A stretch of DNA of 64,000 nt from Prorocentrum cordatum (lineage: Eukaryota > Sar > Dinophyceae > Prorocentrales > Prorocentraceae): positions 349,772 to 413,771 of the forward strand of contig CAUYUJ010012213.1 in the NCBI GenBank assembly GCA_963575745.1, given 5' to 3'. The position numbers were made by a program, and so were the translations under genes. The notes beneath the pieces are model-generated. The model saw only the letters and a program-made list of their open reading frames with translations, ran no database searches and was not told the DNA's origin. Below are positions 50,050 to 63,713 of this stretch, piece by piece. Positions within the stretch are counted from its first letter, which is position 1. Each line of letters opens with the position of its first letter.

Positions 50050-51145
50050 GCAATTGTGGATATCGTCTTCGGTGGCACTCCCTATCGTGCCACGAACCGT
50101 GTGGGGAACGTCGCCACTGGAGCCTTCGGCGGAGCTCCCTATGGGGCCACGAGCCGTGTGAGGGGTGTGCCGAGAATGCGTGGCGGGGACGCATGAGAAC
50201 GTCGCAACTGGGACTTTCGGTGGAGTTCTTTTTGGGCCACGAACCGTGTCAGGGGTGTGCCAACATGGGTGACGGGGACGCAAGGGAACGTCGCCACTGG
50301 AGCCTTCGGTGGAGCTCCCTATGGGACCACGAACCGTGTCAGGGTTGTGCCAAAATGGGTGGCGGGGACGCATGGGATCGTCGCCATTGGGGCCTTAGGT
50401 GGAGCTCCCTATGGGGCCACGAGCCGTGTGAGGGGTGTGGCGAAATGGGTGGCGGGGACGCATGGGAACGTCACCACTGGGGCCTTATGTGTAGCTCCCT
50501 ATGGAGCTACAGAGCGTGTGCGGGGTGTGCCAAAATGGGTGGCGCGGACGCATGGGAACGTCACCACTGGAGCCTCAGGTGGAGCTCCCAATGGGGCCAC
50601 GAACCGTGTCAGGGGTGTGCCGAAATGGGTGGCGAGGACGCATGGGGACGTCGCCACTGGAGCCCTTGGTGGAGCTCTCCATGGGGCCACGATTTGTGTG
50701 AAGAGTGTGCCGAAAATGGGTAGGAGTCGTGGGAACGTCGCCACTGGAGCCTTAGGTGGAGCTCCCCACGGGCCACAAGCCGTGTCAGGGCTGTACCACC
50801 ATGGGATGCGGGGATTGGGGCCTTCGGTGGAGCTCCTTATGAGGCCACGAGCCGTGCGAGAGGTGTTCCGGAAATGGGTGGCGGGGACGCATGAGAACGT
50901 CGCCATTGGGGCGTTCGGTGGAGCTCCCTATGTGGCCACGAACCGTATCAGGGGTGTGCCAAAATCTATGGCGAGGACGCAAGGGATCGTCGCCACTTGA
51001 GCCTTGGGTGAAGTTCACTATGGGCCACGAGCCGTGTAAGGGTTGTGCCAAAATGGGTGGCGGGGACGCATTGGAGCGTCGCCATTGGAGCCTTAGGTGG
51101 AGCTCCCTATAGGGGCCACGAAACGTGTGAAAGGTGTGCCGAATG
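50050..51145. repeat. 90-bp minisatellite, ~12 units
   Basis: GAACGTCGCCACTGGAGCCT recurs at about 50107, 50200, 50286, 50466, 50556, 50646, 50733, 50894 and 51075, mostly 90 bp (30 codons) apart but with indels that break frame. Two plus frames and one minus frame are open over many units; changes fall at all codon positions, so a protein origin is not supported. Confidence 0.8.
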
Positions 51146-51289
51146 GGTGATGATGACGGCAATGATGTTGATGATGGTGATGGGAGGAGGGAGGAGGGGA
51201 GGAAGGAAGGAAGGAACGCGGGGCGCGGTCCCTTCAAAACGACGACCCAGCACCTCAGGATGGTTTGGAAAACGCCTCCCAGGTGACCC

Positions 51290-51700
51290 CCCCGCCCGCG
51301 GAGCCGCGAACTCCAGTCTGCGTCTGCGTGTCCCCACTGCGCTGGACCTCCCAGGAGCCCACGAGCGTGGCGACAGTTGCGCAGGTGGCAGCAGCCCCAC
51401 AGAACTTCGAGGTCTAGTCTGCGTCTGCGTATGCCCCCACTGCGTTGGACCTCCCAGGAGCCCACGGGCGTGGCGACAGGTGTGCAGGTGGCAAGACCCC
51501 CACGGGGCCGCGAGGTCTAGTCTGGGTCTGTGTGTGCCCTTTCCCCTACGCTGAAACTGCCATGGGCCCACAAACGTGGCGACAGTCGTGGAGGTGGCAA
51601 CACCCTCACGGAGCCACGGGGTCTAGTCCATGTCTGCGTATGTCCCCACTGCGCTGGGCCTCCCAGGCGCCCGAGGAAGTGGCGACAATTGCGCATTGCA
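51290..51700. repeat. ~104-bp tandem repeat, 4 units
   Basis: GGTCTAGTC(T/C)GCGTCTGCG-like text recurs at about 51310, 51411, 51507 and 51619, with GTGGCGACAG and GCAGGTGGCA in each unit. Confidence 0.8.
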
Positions 51701-51844
51701 AGGAGGAGGCGGAGGAGGAGGCGAGGCAGGGGAAGCATGCTGAGGGGAAGGGGGAAGGGTGGACAGCAAGCAGCGCTTTATTCGAAACGAGGGCCCAGTC
51801 AGAGTGACGGTTGGGAATGCAGCACGGTGCATGTGGATGTAGGA

Positions 51845-51920
51845 GGCGCAGAGGAGGAGGAGGAGGAGGAGGAGGAGGAGGAGGAGAGGAGGAGGAGGAG
51901 GAGGAATAGGATGAGGAGAG
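51845..51920. repeat. (GGA)n array
   Basis: Purine-rich array; a GA-rich tail runs to about 51960. Confidence 0.85.
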
Positions 51921-52009
51921 GGGACGGGCCGTTGGAGAAACAGTGCTCCATTCAAAAAGAGAACTCAACGCAGGAGGATTTGGAAACATCACACATTAAC
52001 GAGTTTTGA

Positions 52010-52564
52010 CCTGAGAATCCATCCGAAATAATTCGTACCATCCTTTCGGACGCGTCGTTACTAACGAATCCTAGCCAAACGAACCTTACAAGGGGAGCCA
52101 GTGTTGCAGAGACCATTACCCGTTTGCTGCTCCTACCTATTGGCGTTCCACTTCCCATTCCTCCGTCTCCTTCCTCTATTCATCCGCCCTCCCTCCCCCA
52201 CACAACTACCGCCAAGCTCGCCAAACGAGTCTCCCAGACCATTGACAAGCAGTACAACATCAACGAAGCAGTCCACAGAACCCATTTGAGGTTTCCAGAA
52301 AAAAACACAAGTACATGTCGCAGCTTAGTCGGTGTTGTGCTCGTCGTTTTGGGAATCCAGGATTTTTGGGAAGGCATTGGAAGCCAACTAAATTCAAGTA
52401 CCATCCAAAGACACCTTGTGAGGGTTCGATACAACACAACTCAACCGGCCATCCCGCAAACTAGTCGGCTTGGTTGGTGGCGGGCCCGCGCTTGTGGGCA
52501 TAGTTTCGAAATGTTGGGTGTTAGTGGGAACATTGGAACCTCACAATTGTGCAACAGTTTTTGA
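52010..52564 (+). CDS. Unrecognised ORF, 184 residues
   Basis: Open from TGA at 52007-52009 to TGA at 52562-52564, in roughly 50% GC sequence free of repeats. It reads NPSEIIRTILSDASLLTNPS, QTNLTRGASVAETITRLLLL, then a Pro-rich linker, then AKLAKRVSQTIDKQYNINEA, VHRTHLRFPEKNTSTCRSLV and a mixed C-terminal third with GIQDFWEGIGSQLNSSTIQR. The codons show the purine-any-pyrimidine pattern. No ATG near the 5' end, so it is probably entered by splicing or is a gene fragment. The Pro-rich pyrimidine stretch at 52150-52205 could itself be the end of an intron. This is the best ORF in the right half; I recognise no family. Confidence 0.45.
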   Translation, partial: PENPSEIIRTILSDASLLTNPSQTNLTRGASVAETITRLLLLPIGVPLPIPPSPSSIHPPSLPHTTTAKLAKRVSQTIDKQYNINEAVHRTHLRFPEKNTSTCRSLVGVVLVVLGIQDFWEGIGSQLNSSTIQRHLVRVRYNTTQPAIPQTSRLGWWRARACGHSFEMLGVSGNIGTSQLCNSF

Positions 52565-52819
52565 ATGTGTGTGGGTTCTCAGATTTGTCAGACTTCTCAG
52601 GCCGACAATCCCACCCCGACTAAGTTGCGATATGTGTTGCGCTTCTAGATCCGAGAACTGCTCCTTTCCGTACTCCTCCTCCTCCTCCCCATGATTAATA
52701 TTACAGTGACCACCAGGCATCACTTTCACGCATCATACATCGTAGACACAGAACGCAGCAAACCATTAGCACAACAGATACAACAGTACAACGCAACAGC
52801 ACAGGCTACGTACCAACCA

Positions 52820-52889
52820 CCACCTCTGCTGCTGCTGCTGCTGCTACTACTACTACTACTAGTACTACGACAAGTACTAGAACTAGTAT

Positions 52890-52951
<62 letters not shown>

Positions 52952-53085
52952 TGAGTACGATTACGATTTACACGACGACTAGTATTGTTGTTGTTGCGAC
53001 TACTACTGCTACTACCACTATTACGGGTATTATGGTTATTACTATTACGATTACAGCAACAACACCAACTATTATTACTACTGCG

Positions 53086-53120
<35 letters not shown>

Positions 53121-53125
53121 GATTG

Positions 53126-53170
<45 letters not shown>

Positions 53171-53175
53171 GGGCT
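52820..53175. repeat. (CTA)n array
   Basis: CTG then CTA units with GTA, TTA and GCA interruptions. Confidence 0.9.
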
Positions 53176-53209
53176 GACCTTACTTTGTTTGCCGCGCCCG
53201 AGAAATAAG

Positions 53210-54205
53210 CCATTGCCACACGAAAACCATACGATTACCATGCGGAAGCCATACAACTGCCATACGAGCGCCATACGATTGCAAAACGAAAGCCATACAC
53301 TCCCCATGCGAATTCCATACGAATACCACCATACGGCAAACATCGACTACCATACGAAAACCATGCGAACACCATATGGCTACCATACGAACGCCGTACG
53401 AACACCGTAACATTACCACACGATAGCCATAAACTTACACTTCGAATTCCACAGGGTTATCACACGGTTACCATACGGAAGCCATAAGAGTACCATACGA
53501 ATGCCATAAGATTACCATACGAAAGCCACGCGAAAACCACACGATGACCATACGATAACCATACGATCACCATACGAAAACCGTGCGGCAACCATCCGAT
53601 TACCATGCGACAGCCATAAGATCACCATGCGAAAGAGCCATACGAAAGTCATGCGGAAACCATACGATTACCATACGAAAACCATACGAAAACCATACTA
53701 CGAGCATACGGCAACACACGGATGACCATACGAACACCATACGACTACCATACAAACACCAAACATAGTATTGTACGAGCCCCATACGAAAACCATAATA
53801 TTACCATCCGGAAGCCATACGAATGCCATACGAAAACCATAAGAATACCATGCGTGGAACGTAAGACTACCATGCACCAACCATGCGACAACCATACGAT
53901 TACCATGCGAAAGCCATACGAACACCATGCGAATACCATAAGACTTACCATACGACAACCATACGATCTCCATACGATTACCATACGTTAGCCATAAGGT
54001 TACCATGCGAACACCATGATATTACCATGCGGAACCATAAGGTTACCATGCGAACGCCACAGGACTACCACACGCCAACCACACGAACAGCATACGATTA
54101 CCATTTGAAACCACAAGAGTACCATATGAAAGCCATAAGAGTGCCATATGAAAACCATAAGAGTGCCATACGAAAGCCATAAGAGTACCATATGACAAGC
54201 ATACG
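53210..54205. repeat. 11-bp minisatellite CCATACGANNN, ~90 units
   Basis: About 1 kb of CCATACGA(A/T)(A/T)(A/G) units; the CCAT(A/G)(C/A)G core repeats every 11 bases with few indels. His/Thr/Tyr/Met-rich ORFs are artefacts. Confidence 0.9.
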
Positions 54206-54349
54206 ATTACCATGCGACATCCTGGAGGCATTTTTAGGCGCCCAGGACGCCCAAGACGGCCTCCAGGACGCCCAAAAGAGCCCCAGTCTACCAGGAACCC
54301 AAAGGAATCCCAGAGGCTCCTTGGGGCAAGCAGGGTAAGGTCAACCCTA

Positions 54350-54603
54350 GGACTAGTACTGCCGCTACTACTACTACTACTACTACTAGTACTACTACTA
54401 CTACTACTACTACTACCAGTACTACTACTACTGCTACTACTACTACTACTACTACTACTACTGCTACTACTGCTACTACTACTACTACTACTTTTACTAT
54501 TACTACTGCATTTGTTAAACTACAACTACTAGTACTACTACAACTATCACAACTACGGTTAGTACTACCACTTACTACTATTACTACTACTACTACTACT
54601 ACG

Positions 54604-54635
<32 letters not shown>

Positions 54636-55095
54636 GACTTACCACGACTACTCCTACTACTACTTCTACTACGCCTACTACTACTACTACTACTCCTACT
54701 ACTACTACTACTACAGCTACCACTACTACTACTACTACTACTACCACTACTACTACTACTACTACGACTACTACTACTACTACTACGACTACTACTACTA
54801 CTACTACTACTACTACCACGACTACTACTACTACTATTACGACTACTACGGCTACTACTACTGCTACTACTACCGCTGCTGTTGCCGCTGCTACTGCTAC
54901 GACCACTACTAGTATTGCTCTTCCTGCTGCTGCTACTGCTATTCGTGCTACTACTACTCGTGCTACTACTACCACCACTACCTCCGACTACTACTACTAC
55001 TACTACTACTACTGCTACTACTACTACTACGACTGCTATTATTATCATTACTACCACAACCATTATTACTACAACAACAACAGCAGCAACTACTA

Positions 55096-55170
<75 letters not shown>

Positions 55171-55195
55171 GTACTACTACTACTACAATTAATTT
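54350..55195. repeat. (CTA)n array
   Basis: CTA units with CGA, GTA and ATT interruptions, same orientation as the other CTA blocks. Confidence 0.9.
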
Positions 55196-56150
55196 TGATA
55201 CTGGTATTACTATCATACGCACCTCTCCGAGGGAGTAGAGCTCAGAGGGGATTAATGCGTCCGTGCGTGCGTCCGTCTTTGATTTTTCTGGCCGTTTCGC
55301 TCGGGACATCCTCGAAATTCTGAAGATCGGTGGCACCCCTCACGCAGATCGTGAAGGAGAGGTCCACAAACACATAGGAATTCAACCATTTCTACATCAA
55401 ACCTTCAAAAACACATGGTAATTTCAATAATTTTGACCCCGATTCTCAGAGAATGGCGGTTTCGCCTGAGACATCCTCCCAAAATCGAGCCCCAGACCCC
55501 TCTTCGGAGCCTCCTGGGGGCCTCCTGGAACCTCCTGGGGCCTCCTGGGGCTTTCTGGACCTTCTGGTACCCCAGACCCCGCCTCGGAGCCTCCTGGAGT
55601 TCTCCTGGGCCTGCTGAGGCCGCCTGGGGCCTCCTGGGGCCTCCTGGGGCTTCAGAACTACATGCACACACAGAGACACAAATCACGCCCAACACATCAC
55701 ACGCTAGACAAACAAACATAACATACACACACAACACCGACAACACACAAAAAGCACGCACCACACAAAGCACACATCACACACACAACACTCACAATCC
55801 TGGGGCCTCCTGGAGCCTCTTCTGGTATCCAAGTCGGGCCTCCTGAGGCTTCCTGGGGGGCCCTGGTACACACATCGCAAGGTGTGGCAACCCCACTTTC
55901 GCTCGAATGCGACTTCGCTGTTGCATGTCACTCCTGCTTCAAACGCCCCTTCAGCTTGTTGTATGAGCCTGGGCACACACGTGCCACTTGTATTAATACT
56001 GGTATTACTACTAGTACGACTGCTACCGCGTTTGCTATTCTTTTTATTACTACTACTGTAACGGCGGATACGACGACGATTCATATTATTTCTACTACTA
56101 GGGCAATCCGGGGTCCACGCTCTGCTTTCAGAGGCCTGGGAACTCCTGAG
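55196..56150. other. Unassigned with CCTCCTGGGG repeats
   Basis: GCCTCCTGGGG units at 55490-55660 and 55800-55860; ACACAC/ACAAC repeats at 55665-55795; a direct repeat GGC(C/G)GTTTCGC(T/C)...GACATCCTC at 55290 and 55455. No gene seen. Confidence 0.5.
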
Positions 56151-56700
56151 GAGTCAAGAGGACTCCTGAGGACTCCGGCCAGGTTTCCTTGAGGATCCCC
56201 TAAGGATCCGCCGAAGGATCCTTACGGTTTTCCTTCGGAATCCAGTAAGGATCCCAAAGGAGCCTTGCGGTTTTTTTCGGGGGCTGCTAGGATCCCGAAG
56301 GCTCCTTTGGTTTCCCGGTTTCCCTAGGGATCCGCTAAGGATGCGCCGAAGGATCCCTAGGGCTTGCTTAGGGGTCCGTTCCGGATCCCTGAGGGTCAGT
56401 CGGATTTCCCTTGGGGTCCGCAAGAGGGCCCTAGGGGCCCCTCATGGTTTCCGTCGGGATTCGCTAAGGATCACCAATGACCCTTCGGGTTTTCTTTGGG
56501 ATCCGCTACGGATCCCTAAGGATCCGCCGGGCTTCCATCGGGATCCCGAGAGTTTCCTTAAGGATCACGCGGGTGTCCCTGGAGATCCCCAGGGGTTTCC
56601 CTACAGATCCCAAGGGTTCCCTTAGGGATCCGTTAAGGATACCCAGGGAAGCCCAGGAATTCGCTAAGGCTCCCGAAGGACCTTGAAGGCCTTGGTTTCT
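56150..56700. repeat. ~18-bp minisatellite GGATCCGCTAAGGATCCC
   Basis: Degenerate 15-20-base units containing GGATCC or GGGATCC and CTAAGGATC. Confidence 0.75.
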
Positions 56701-57134
56701 TCGGGGGTCCGTTCAATTCTTGCGAGTTTTGTCTGGGTTGTCATTGTCCTTCGGGCCCTTCGGGGTGTGTCAGGATCTCCTTGGCTTTCGGGTTTCCTCA
56801 GACCCTTCAGGATTCCCCAGGCTTCGTCCATATTCCCCAGGGGTCTTCTGGATGCGCATCGGTTTCGCAGGATTGTCGATCAGGTTTCAGGACGTAGCTG
56901 ACCTGCTCTAGATTGTTGAGAGTGCCTGACGACTCGTCTGGATTATTCGGGGCATCCCGTTTCTTGGCTACACATGTATATTTACCACATATAAAACATA
57001 AACATCCTCATGGTACTTCAGCCTGCCTCTGGTTGCTTGGTTTTCGTAAGGTTCGCCAGGTTCCTTCTCATTCCGTCGGGTTCCTCAGGTCTAGATAGAA
57101 GATTTATCCGTGGAGTCCACATGCGCTGCCCAAA

Positions 57135-57179
<45 letters not shown>

Positions 57180-57489
57180 ATGTACACACATAACAACTTG
57201 GTTTCTTGTGAAACTCAGATGCGCCCCACATTCCATCGGGATTCCGATCCAGCTTCAATGTGCAAGTTCATTCTCCGTGGACTCCAGATGCGCTCCACTC
57301 TCAATCGGGATTCCGGTGCACATTATGTATACAAGTTGGTTCGCAGTGGAATTCACGGGCGTTCCAGTTGCCATTCGGGGTCTTTGATTGACATCATTCG
57401 TGTTGCTAATCTGTTGCGCGCGCTCTCGAGCCCGAGCCCGAACCCGAACCCTTACACCCATCACGTCTTCTTTACGCGAACCATAAAAT

Positions 57490-57490
<1 letters not shown>
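56700..57490. repeat. Weak tandem units and a (TA)n tract
   Basis: TGGA(C/G)TCCA(G/C)ATGCGC(T/C)CC-type text recurs at about 57112, 57210 and 57280; (TA)n at 57137-57172. No gene seen. Confidence 0.45.
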
Positions 57491-59630
<2,140 letters not shown>

Positions 59631-59759
59631 TTCACTCCGACTACTACCGCAGCTACCACCGCTACTACGGATGCGATTATTGCTGCTTTTGCTGCTACTT
59701 CTAGTGTTACTATTGCTGCTACTCACGACCATTACGATTACAACCATTACTAGCAGTGC

Positions 59760-60160
59760 GTGCGGCGGCGGCGACGCAAACGATTGCGTCAGGTCGGGGG
59801 TCGCCGGGCGACGCTGCCGCCGGGCGCGATGCTGCAGGTGCACGTTTGGTCGCTGGGCGACGGCGATTTGCCGCGAAGCACGCGGCGGGATGAAAAAATC
59901 GCCAACGCCGTGCCGCCGCGGCGCTGCTGTCGCCGTCGTTGTAGTGGTGGTTGTGGTGGTCGTTGTCGTCGTCGCGGGCTCGGCGTCGTAGTCGTGGTCG
60001 TGGAGGTCGTTGCTGCCGCCGTGGCCGCCGTGGGCGACCACGTCGCCGTCGTGCCGCTCTCGTCGTTGGTGTTGTGCACGTTCTTGGGGGGTTCGGAGGC
60101 GCCCTCGTGGACACGCCCCGAGGGCGCCTCGATATCAGAGGATAGAGGAGGAGGGAGGAG
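59760..60160 (+). CDS. Possible exonic stretch, unrecognised
   Basis: A single plus frame is open from the end of the CTA array to about 60260. Two parts are non-repetitive with GC-rich third positions: GRRATLPPGAMLQVHVWSLG (then DGDLPRSTRRDEKIANAVPP), and GDHVAVVPLSSLVLCTFLGG (then SEAPSWTRPEGASISED). A GTC/GTG-rich stretch between them may be intron or spacer. GAGGCGCCCTCG / CGAGGGCGCCTC forms a hairpin at 60100-60131. No domain recognised. Confidence 0.25.
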
Positions 60161-60365
60161 CAGGTACGAGCAGGGAGGAGGACGCAGGCGGGAGGAGGGA
60201 GGAGAAGGAGGAGGAGGAGAAGGAAGAGGAGAGTTGCTGGATGAGGAGGAGGAGGGATAAGGAGGAGGGAGGAAAGAGAAGTAGGACGGAGGGAGGAGGA
60301 GGAGGAGGAGGAGGAGGAGGAGGAGGAGGGAGGAGACAGGAGGAGGAGGAGGAGGAGGATCAGGC
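60150..60365. repeat. (GGA)n array
   Basis: GGA/GAA array on the plus strand. Confidence 0.85.
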
Positions 60366-60439
60366 CGAGACCCAGGACGCTTCCCCTGAGAGATCTAGAT
60401 GACCGAGAGATGGATCCATTTTTGCCGGCAAGGGCTCTG

Positions 60440-61870
60440 GCCCAGGGTTCTCTTATCGTTTGCGGGCTGACGGCCCTCCACCAGAGAGGTGTCGAGCAGC
60501 AGGCGACGGAAATGGACACGTAAAGATACGTGTGTGCGAAGGGGGGGTCTCCAGCATGAGTCTCGGCACGCGTGCGTTCGGCACATGTTTTCGTGTGTTT
60601 CTGGCCACGACGGGGCCGCAGGCGAGGGACCCAACCACGACAAATGCGTGCGCGGACGGGTGGGCACGGCGCGTGGCGCGGAGTACGTGGTTTCATGTGG
60701 TGTTCACGGCACCCGGGGGGGGGATCCAATTCTGACGCGGCGGATTCTTCGCACGTGAAAGTACAGGCGCGGAGGGGGGTGACCAAGGCGCGTGCGCGGG
60801 GCACGTATTTGCATGTGTTCACGCTTTTGTGCGTGAAAATACGTGAGCGAAGGGGGGGGGCGACGTGCGCCTGGCGCTTGCGCGCGGGGCACGTGTTCTC
60901 ACGTGGGCGCGCTGGATCCTCTACACGTGGAAGCACGTGTGCAGATGGGGGGGTCCAACATGCGCCTGGCGCTTGCGCGCGGGGCATGCGCCCCCACGTG
61001 TCCACGGGCCCAATTGGGCCTAATTTGGGCTCATCGGATTCTTGACACGTGCAAGTACTGCGCGGATGGGGACACTTCAAGATGTGCCGGGCGCTAACGT
61101 GCGGGGCAGGCATTCTCACGGGTCCACGGCCCCCAAGGGCGGCCTAATTTGAGCGCGTCGAATCCTTGACATGTGGACGTACGTGCGCGGAGGGGGGGCG
61201 CAACATGCGCCTGGCGCTTGCGCGCGGGGCGCGCGTTCTCACGTGTCCACGGCCCCCAAGGGGGGGTGGGCCAACTGGGGCACGTCGGACTGTCCAGACG
61301 TGGACATATGGAACGGCTGGCCCTCCTTGTGGGTGGCGGGCAGCAGGCGCCGGAGTGGGACGCGTAAGAATACGTGCGCCTAGGAAGGGGCCTCCAACAG
61401 GAGTCTCGGCACGCGCGCGTGCGGCACGTTGTTTTTCATGTGTTTCTGGCCACGACGGGGCCGCAGGCGAGGGACCCAACTTGGACGCGGCGGATTCTTC
61501 ACACGAAAATGGCGTGGGACCAAGGCGCGTGCGCGCGGAGCGCGTTTTCACGCGTACACGGCCCCCAAAAGGAAGGACCCAGCTTGGGCGCGGCGGACTC
61601 TTCACATGTGAAAATACATGCGCGGACGGGGACTGGGCGGCAACATGCGCCTGGCGTTTGCGCGCGGGGGCGCGTCCCCACGTGTCCACGGCCCCCAGAA
61701 AGGAGGGGACCGAGCTTGGGCGCGGCGGGTTCTTCAAACGTGACAGTACGCGCGCGGAGGGGCCCTGGGCAGCAACGTGCGCCTGGCGGGTGCGCGCGGG
61801 GCAGGCATCCTCACGTGTCCACGGCCCCCACGGGGGGCCCCCCAACTTGGGCGCGTCGGATTTTCTGGCC
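60440..61870. repeat. ~125-bp tandem repeat with higher-order duplication, CACGTG-rich
   Basis: Units contain GCGGCGGATTCTTCACACGTG, GTGCGCGGAGGGGG, ATGCGCCTGGCGCTTGCGCG and CACGTGTCCACGGCCCCCAA. A composite block starting near GCCCTCCA and including TTTCTGGCCACGACGGGGCC appears at 60470-60640 and again at 61315-61480, about 845 bp apart. Both strands give long His/Arg/Ala/Pro ORFs; these are the translated repeat. Confidence 0.8.
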
Positions 61871-61959
61871 GCGCGCGCTGAGTTGCGCGCGCGCGGAGGA
61901 GGTTGGGCGGGACTCCGCGTGCGCCCGTCGCCGCCGTGCAGGAGGCGGATGGCGATGAG

Positions 61960-62175
61960 CGGAAGGAAGGTGGCGGCAGGAAGAGGATGACGAGAAAGGA
62001 AGCAGGAGGACGGAGGAGGAAGAAGGACGGACGAGGAATGGGGAGGCGCAGGAAGAACAGAGGGAGCAGGAGGAGGAGGAGGACCAGGAGGAGGAGGAGG
62101 AATGAGGAGGAGCAGGAGGAGCAGGAGGAGGAGCAGGAGGAGGAGGAGGATTAGGAGGAGGAGGAGGGGGAGGAA
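61960..62175. repeat. (GGA)n array with GCA interruptions
   Basis: Purine-rich array on the plus strand. Confidence 0.85.
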
Positions 62176-62179
62176 TGCA

Positions 62180-62310
62180 GGCAGGACGTGCAGGAGGTGG
62201 TGGCTGCAGCCGGGCAGAGGGCAAAAGTGCTGCACGCGCGTCGGAGCTCCGGGCGGCACGGGCACAACGGGCACGGCGGGCGTCCTTTGCGGGGCCGGGG
62301 GGCCCCCGGA
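62180..62310 (-). CDS. Possible minus-strand exon, Cys/His-containing
   Basis: Minus strand reads TPAVPVVPVPPGAPTRVQHF, then CPLPGCSHHLLHV, a start resembling a C2H2 zinc finger (CX4C then histidines) but with the wrong spacing for a complete finger. Another minus frame is Cys-rich. Weak. Confidence 0.15.
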
Positions 62311-62458
62311 CCCTGACCTTCCAGGAGGGCTAAAAAATAGCACTCGACCTAAAAACCTATCCCAGAGCTATTCTACGTCTTGGTTTTAGGCTGTTTCGCC
62401 CCGCTTTTTAGGTTTTTAGGTCTCCAGTGCTAAAAAATAGCTCTCTGGAAGGTCAGGG
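62311..62458. mobile_element. Palindromic element U (148 bp)
   Basis: CCCTGACCTTCCAG(G)AG.GCTA...TAGCACT..GACCTAAAAACCTA is mirrored at the right end by TAGGTTTTTAGGTC..AGTGCTA...CTCTGGAAGGTCAGGG, about 45 paired bases. No ORF and no clean target duplication. Confidence 0.7.
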
Positions 62459-62523
62459 GAGGCCCGTCTCGGGCGCGGCGCAGGGAGGGCCCGGGATCGG
62501 CACGGACGAAGGGAGGGCCTCGC

Positions 62524-62692
62524 GTTGTGAAAAAATCGCGACGGGAAGTTTTTCGCTATTTTCTCCCTTTGGGGGCCCTTCCCGGGCCGCGGGACCGTCA
62601 AAAAACGACTCAGGATGAACAACCGGTCCCGGGGAAAGGGTCCAGACCTTTGGGGGTCGACGTTGTGAAAAAATCACGACGTCGGGGTTCGG
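62524..62692. mobile_element. Dispersed element H, copy 2
   Basis: Same ordered motifs as 25041-25216. The terminal hairpin (CGACGTTGTGA / TCACGACGTCG) is retained although the loop-side sequence differs from copy 1. Confidence 0.65.
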
Positions 62693-62886
62693 GGAATGGG
62701 TACGGAAAGAGTGGGCACAATGCCCAACAGCAGTTCCTGCTCCTTGTGAACAGGACTCGCTGTCCGCGCCGCCGCGGCTGTGTCCGTCTGAGGCAGGAGG
62801 CCGCCTGCCCAGCAGCGGCCGCTGCTGGTTTGGAACAACATTTTCGTTGTTGGGCACTGTGTCCATTTTTTCCGCACCCACTTCGG
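62693..62886. mobile_element. Palindromic element G, copy 3
   Basis: GGGTACGGAAAGAGTGGGCA, CAATGCCCAACAGCAG is mirrored by CGTTGTTGGGCACTGTGTCC, ATTTTTTCCGCACCCA. Directly adjoins element H. Confidence 0.6.
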
Positions 62887-62999
62887 GAGTCCAAACAGGA
62901 GTGGTGTCGCGACGGCGGGGGCCCATGCTGCGAAAAAGCGCGCGGCTTCGGAGTTTTGGGGTCGTCGTTGCCGCCCCCCCGCCGTTCGTCGTTGTCGTC

Positions 63000-63180
63000 C
63001 TCGTCGCCGCCGGTCGTCGTCGAAGTCGTCGTCGTTGTTGTCGTCGTCGTCGTCGGCGTGGTGGTTGTCGTCATCGTCGTCGTGGTGGTCGTCGTCATCG
63101 TCGTCGTGGTGGTTGTCGTCATCGTCGTCGTCGTTGTCGTCGTTGTCGTTGTCGTCGTCGTCGCCGTCGTCGTCGTGACC
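63000..63180. repeat. (GTC)n array
   Basis: GTC units with GTG and ATC interruptions on the plus strand. Confidence 0.85.
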
Positions 63181-63359
63181 GGAGATCACGGATCGAGGCC
63201 TGTGAATTTGTTGGGGTGTTTTGTGGGCCCCCCAGAGGCGACTTCAAGCACAGCTGGATCAGTTTCGGACGCGTCTGGGACAGGTCTGGGGGTCGATTCC
63301 CTTTGTTTTTTCGTTCCAATCTTCCCTCGGTCTCAGTCTCATCCTTCTGCTGCTCTGCC

Positions 63360-63640
63360 CCGTCCTCGTCCTGTTGCTTTCATCCTCCTCCTCGATCCAT
63401 CTCCTCTCGCCCTCTCCCCATCTCTCTCTTCTTCTTCCTCCTCCCCTCTTCCCCCTCTTCCTCGTCCTCCTCCTCCTCCTCATCCTGCTCATCCTCCTCC
63501 TCCTCAACCTCGTCCTCCACCACCTGCTCCTCCTCCGCCTCCTCCTCCTCTCTTCCTCCTCTTCTCTCTTTCTCTTGCTCTCGCCATCCTCTTCCTCCTC
63601 CTCCTCCTCCCCCTCCTCCTCCTCCCCCCCCTCCTCGCGA
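63360..63640. repeat. (CCT)n array
   Basis: CCT/CTC units; opposite strand polarity to the GGA arrays that dominate 2.2-62.2 kb. Confidence 0.85.
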
Positions 63641-63644
63641 CCGG

Positions 63645-63712
63645 TTGTTCCTGTGGCCCGTTGGTTGTAACTGTGGCCCGTTGGTTGTTAGTATGGCCCG
63701 TCGCGCGGCCGC
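63645..63712. repeat. Short TGTGGCCCGTTGGTTGTAA repeats
   Basis: Three imperfect units just before the inverted repeat at 63714. Confidence 0.6.
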
Positions 63713-63713
63713 A

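Noticed and set aside
50050-50723. Zinc-binding or pentapeptide-like repeat protein in the Trp/Cys frame
   Set aside because: Indels break the frame and substitutions are not biased to third positions.
60440-62343. 399- and 466-codon minus-strand ORFs
   Set aside because: They consist of the ~125-bp satellite plus GGA array; unit indels shift the apparent repeats.
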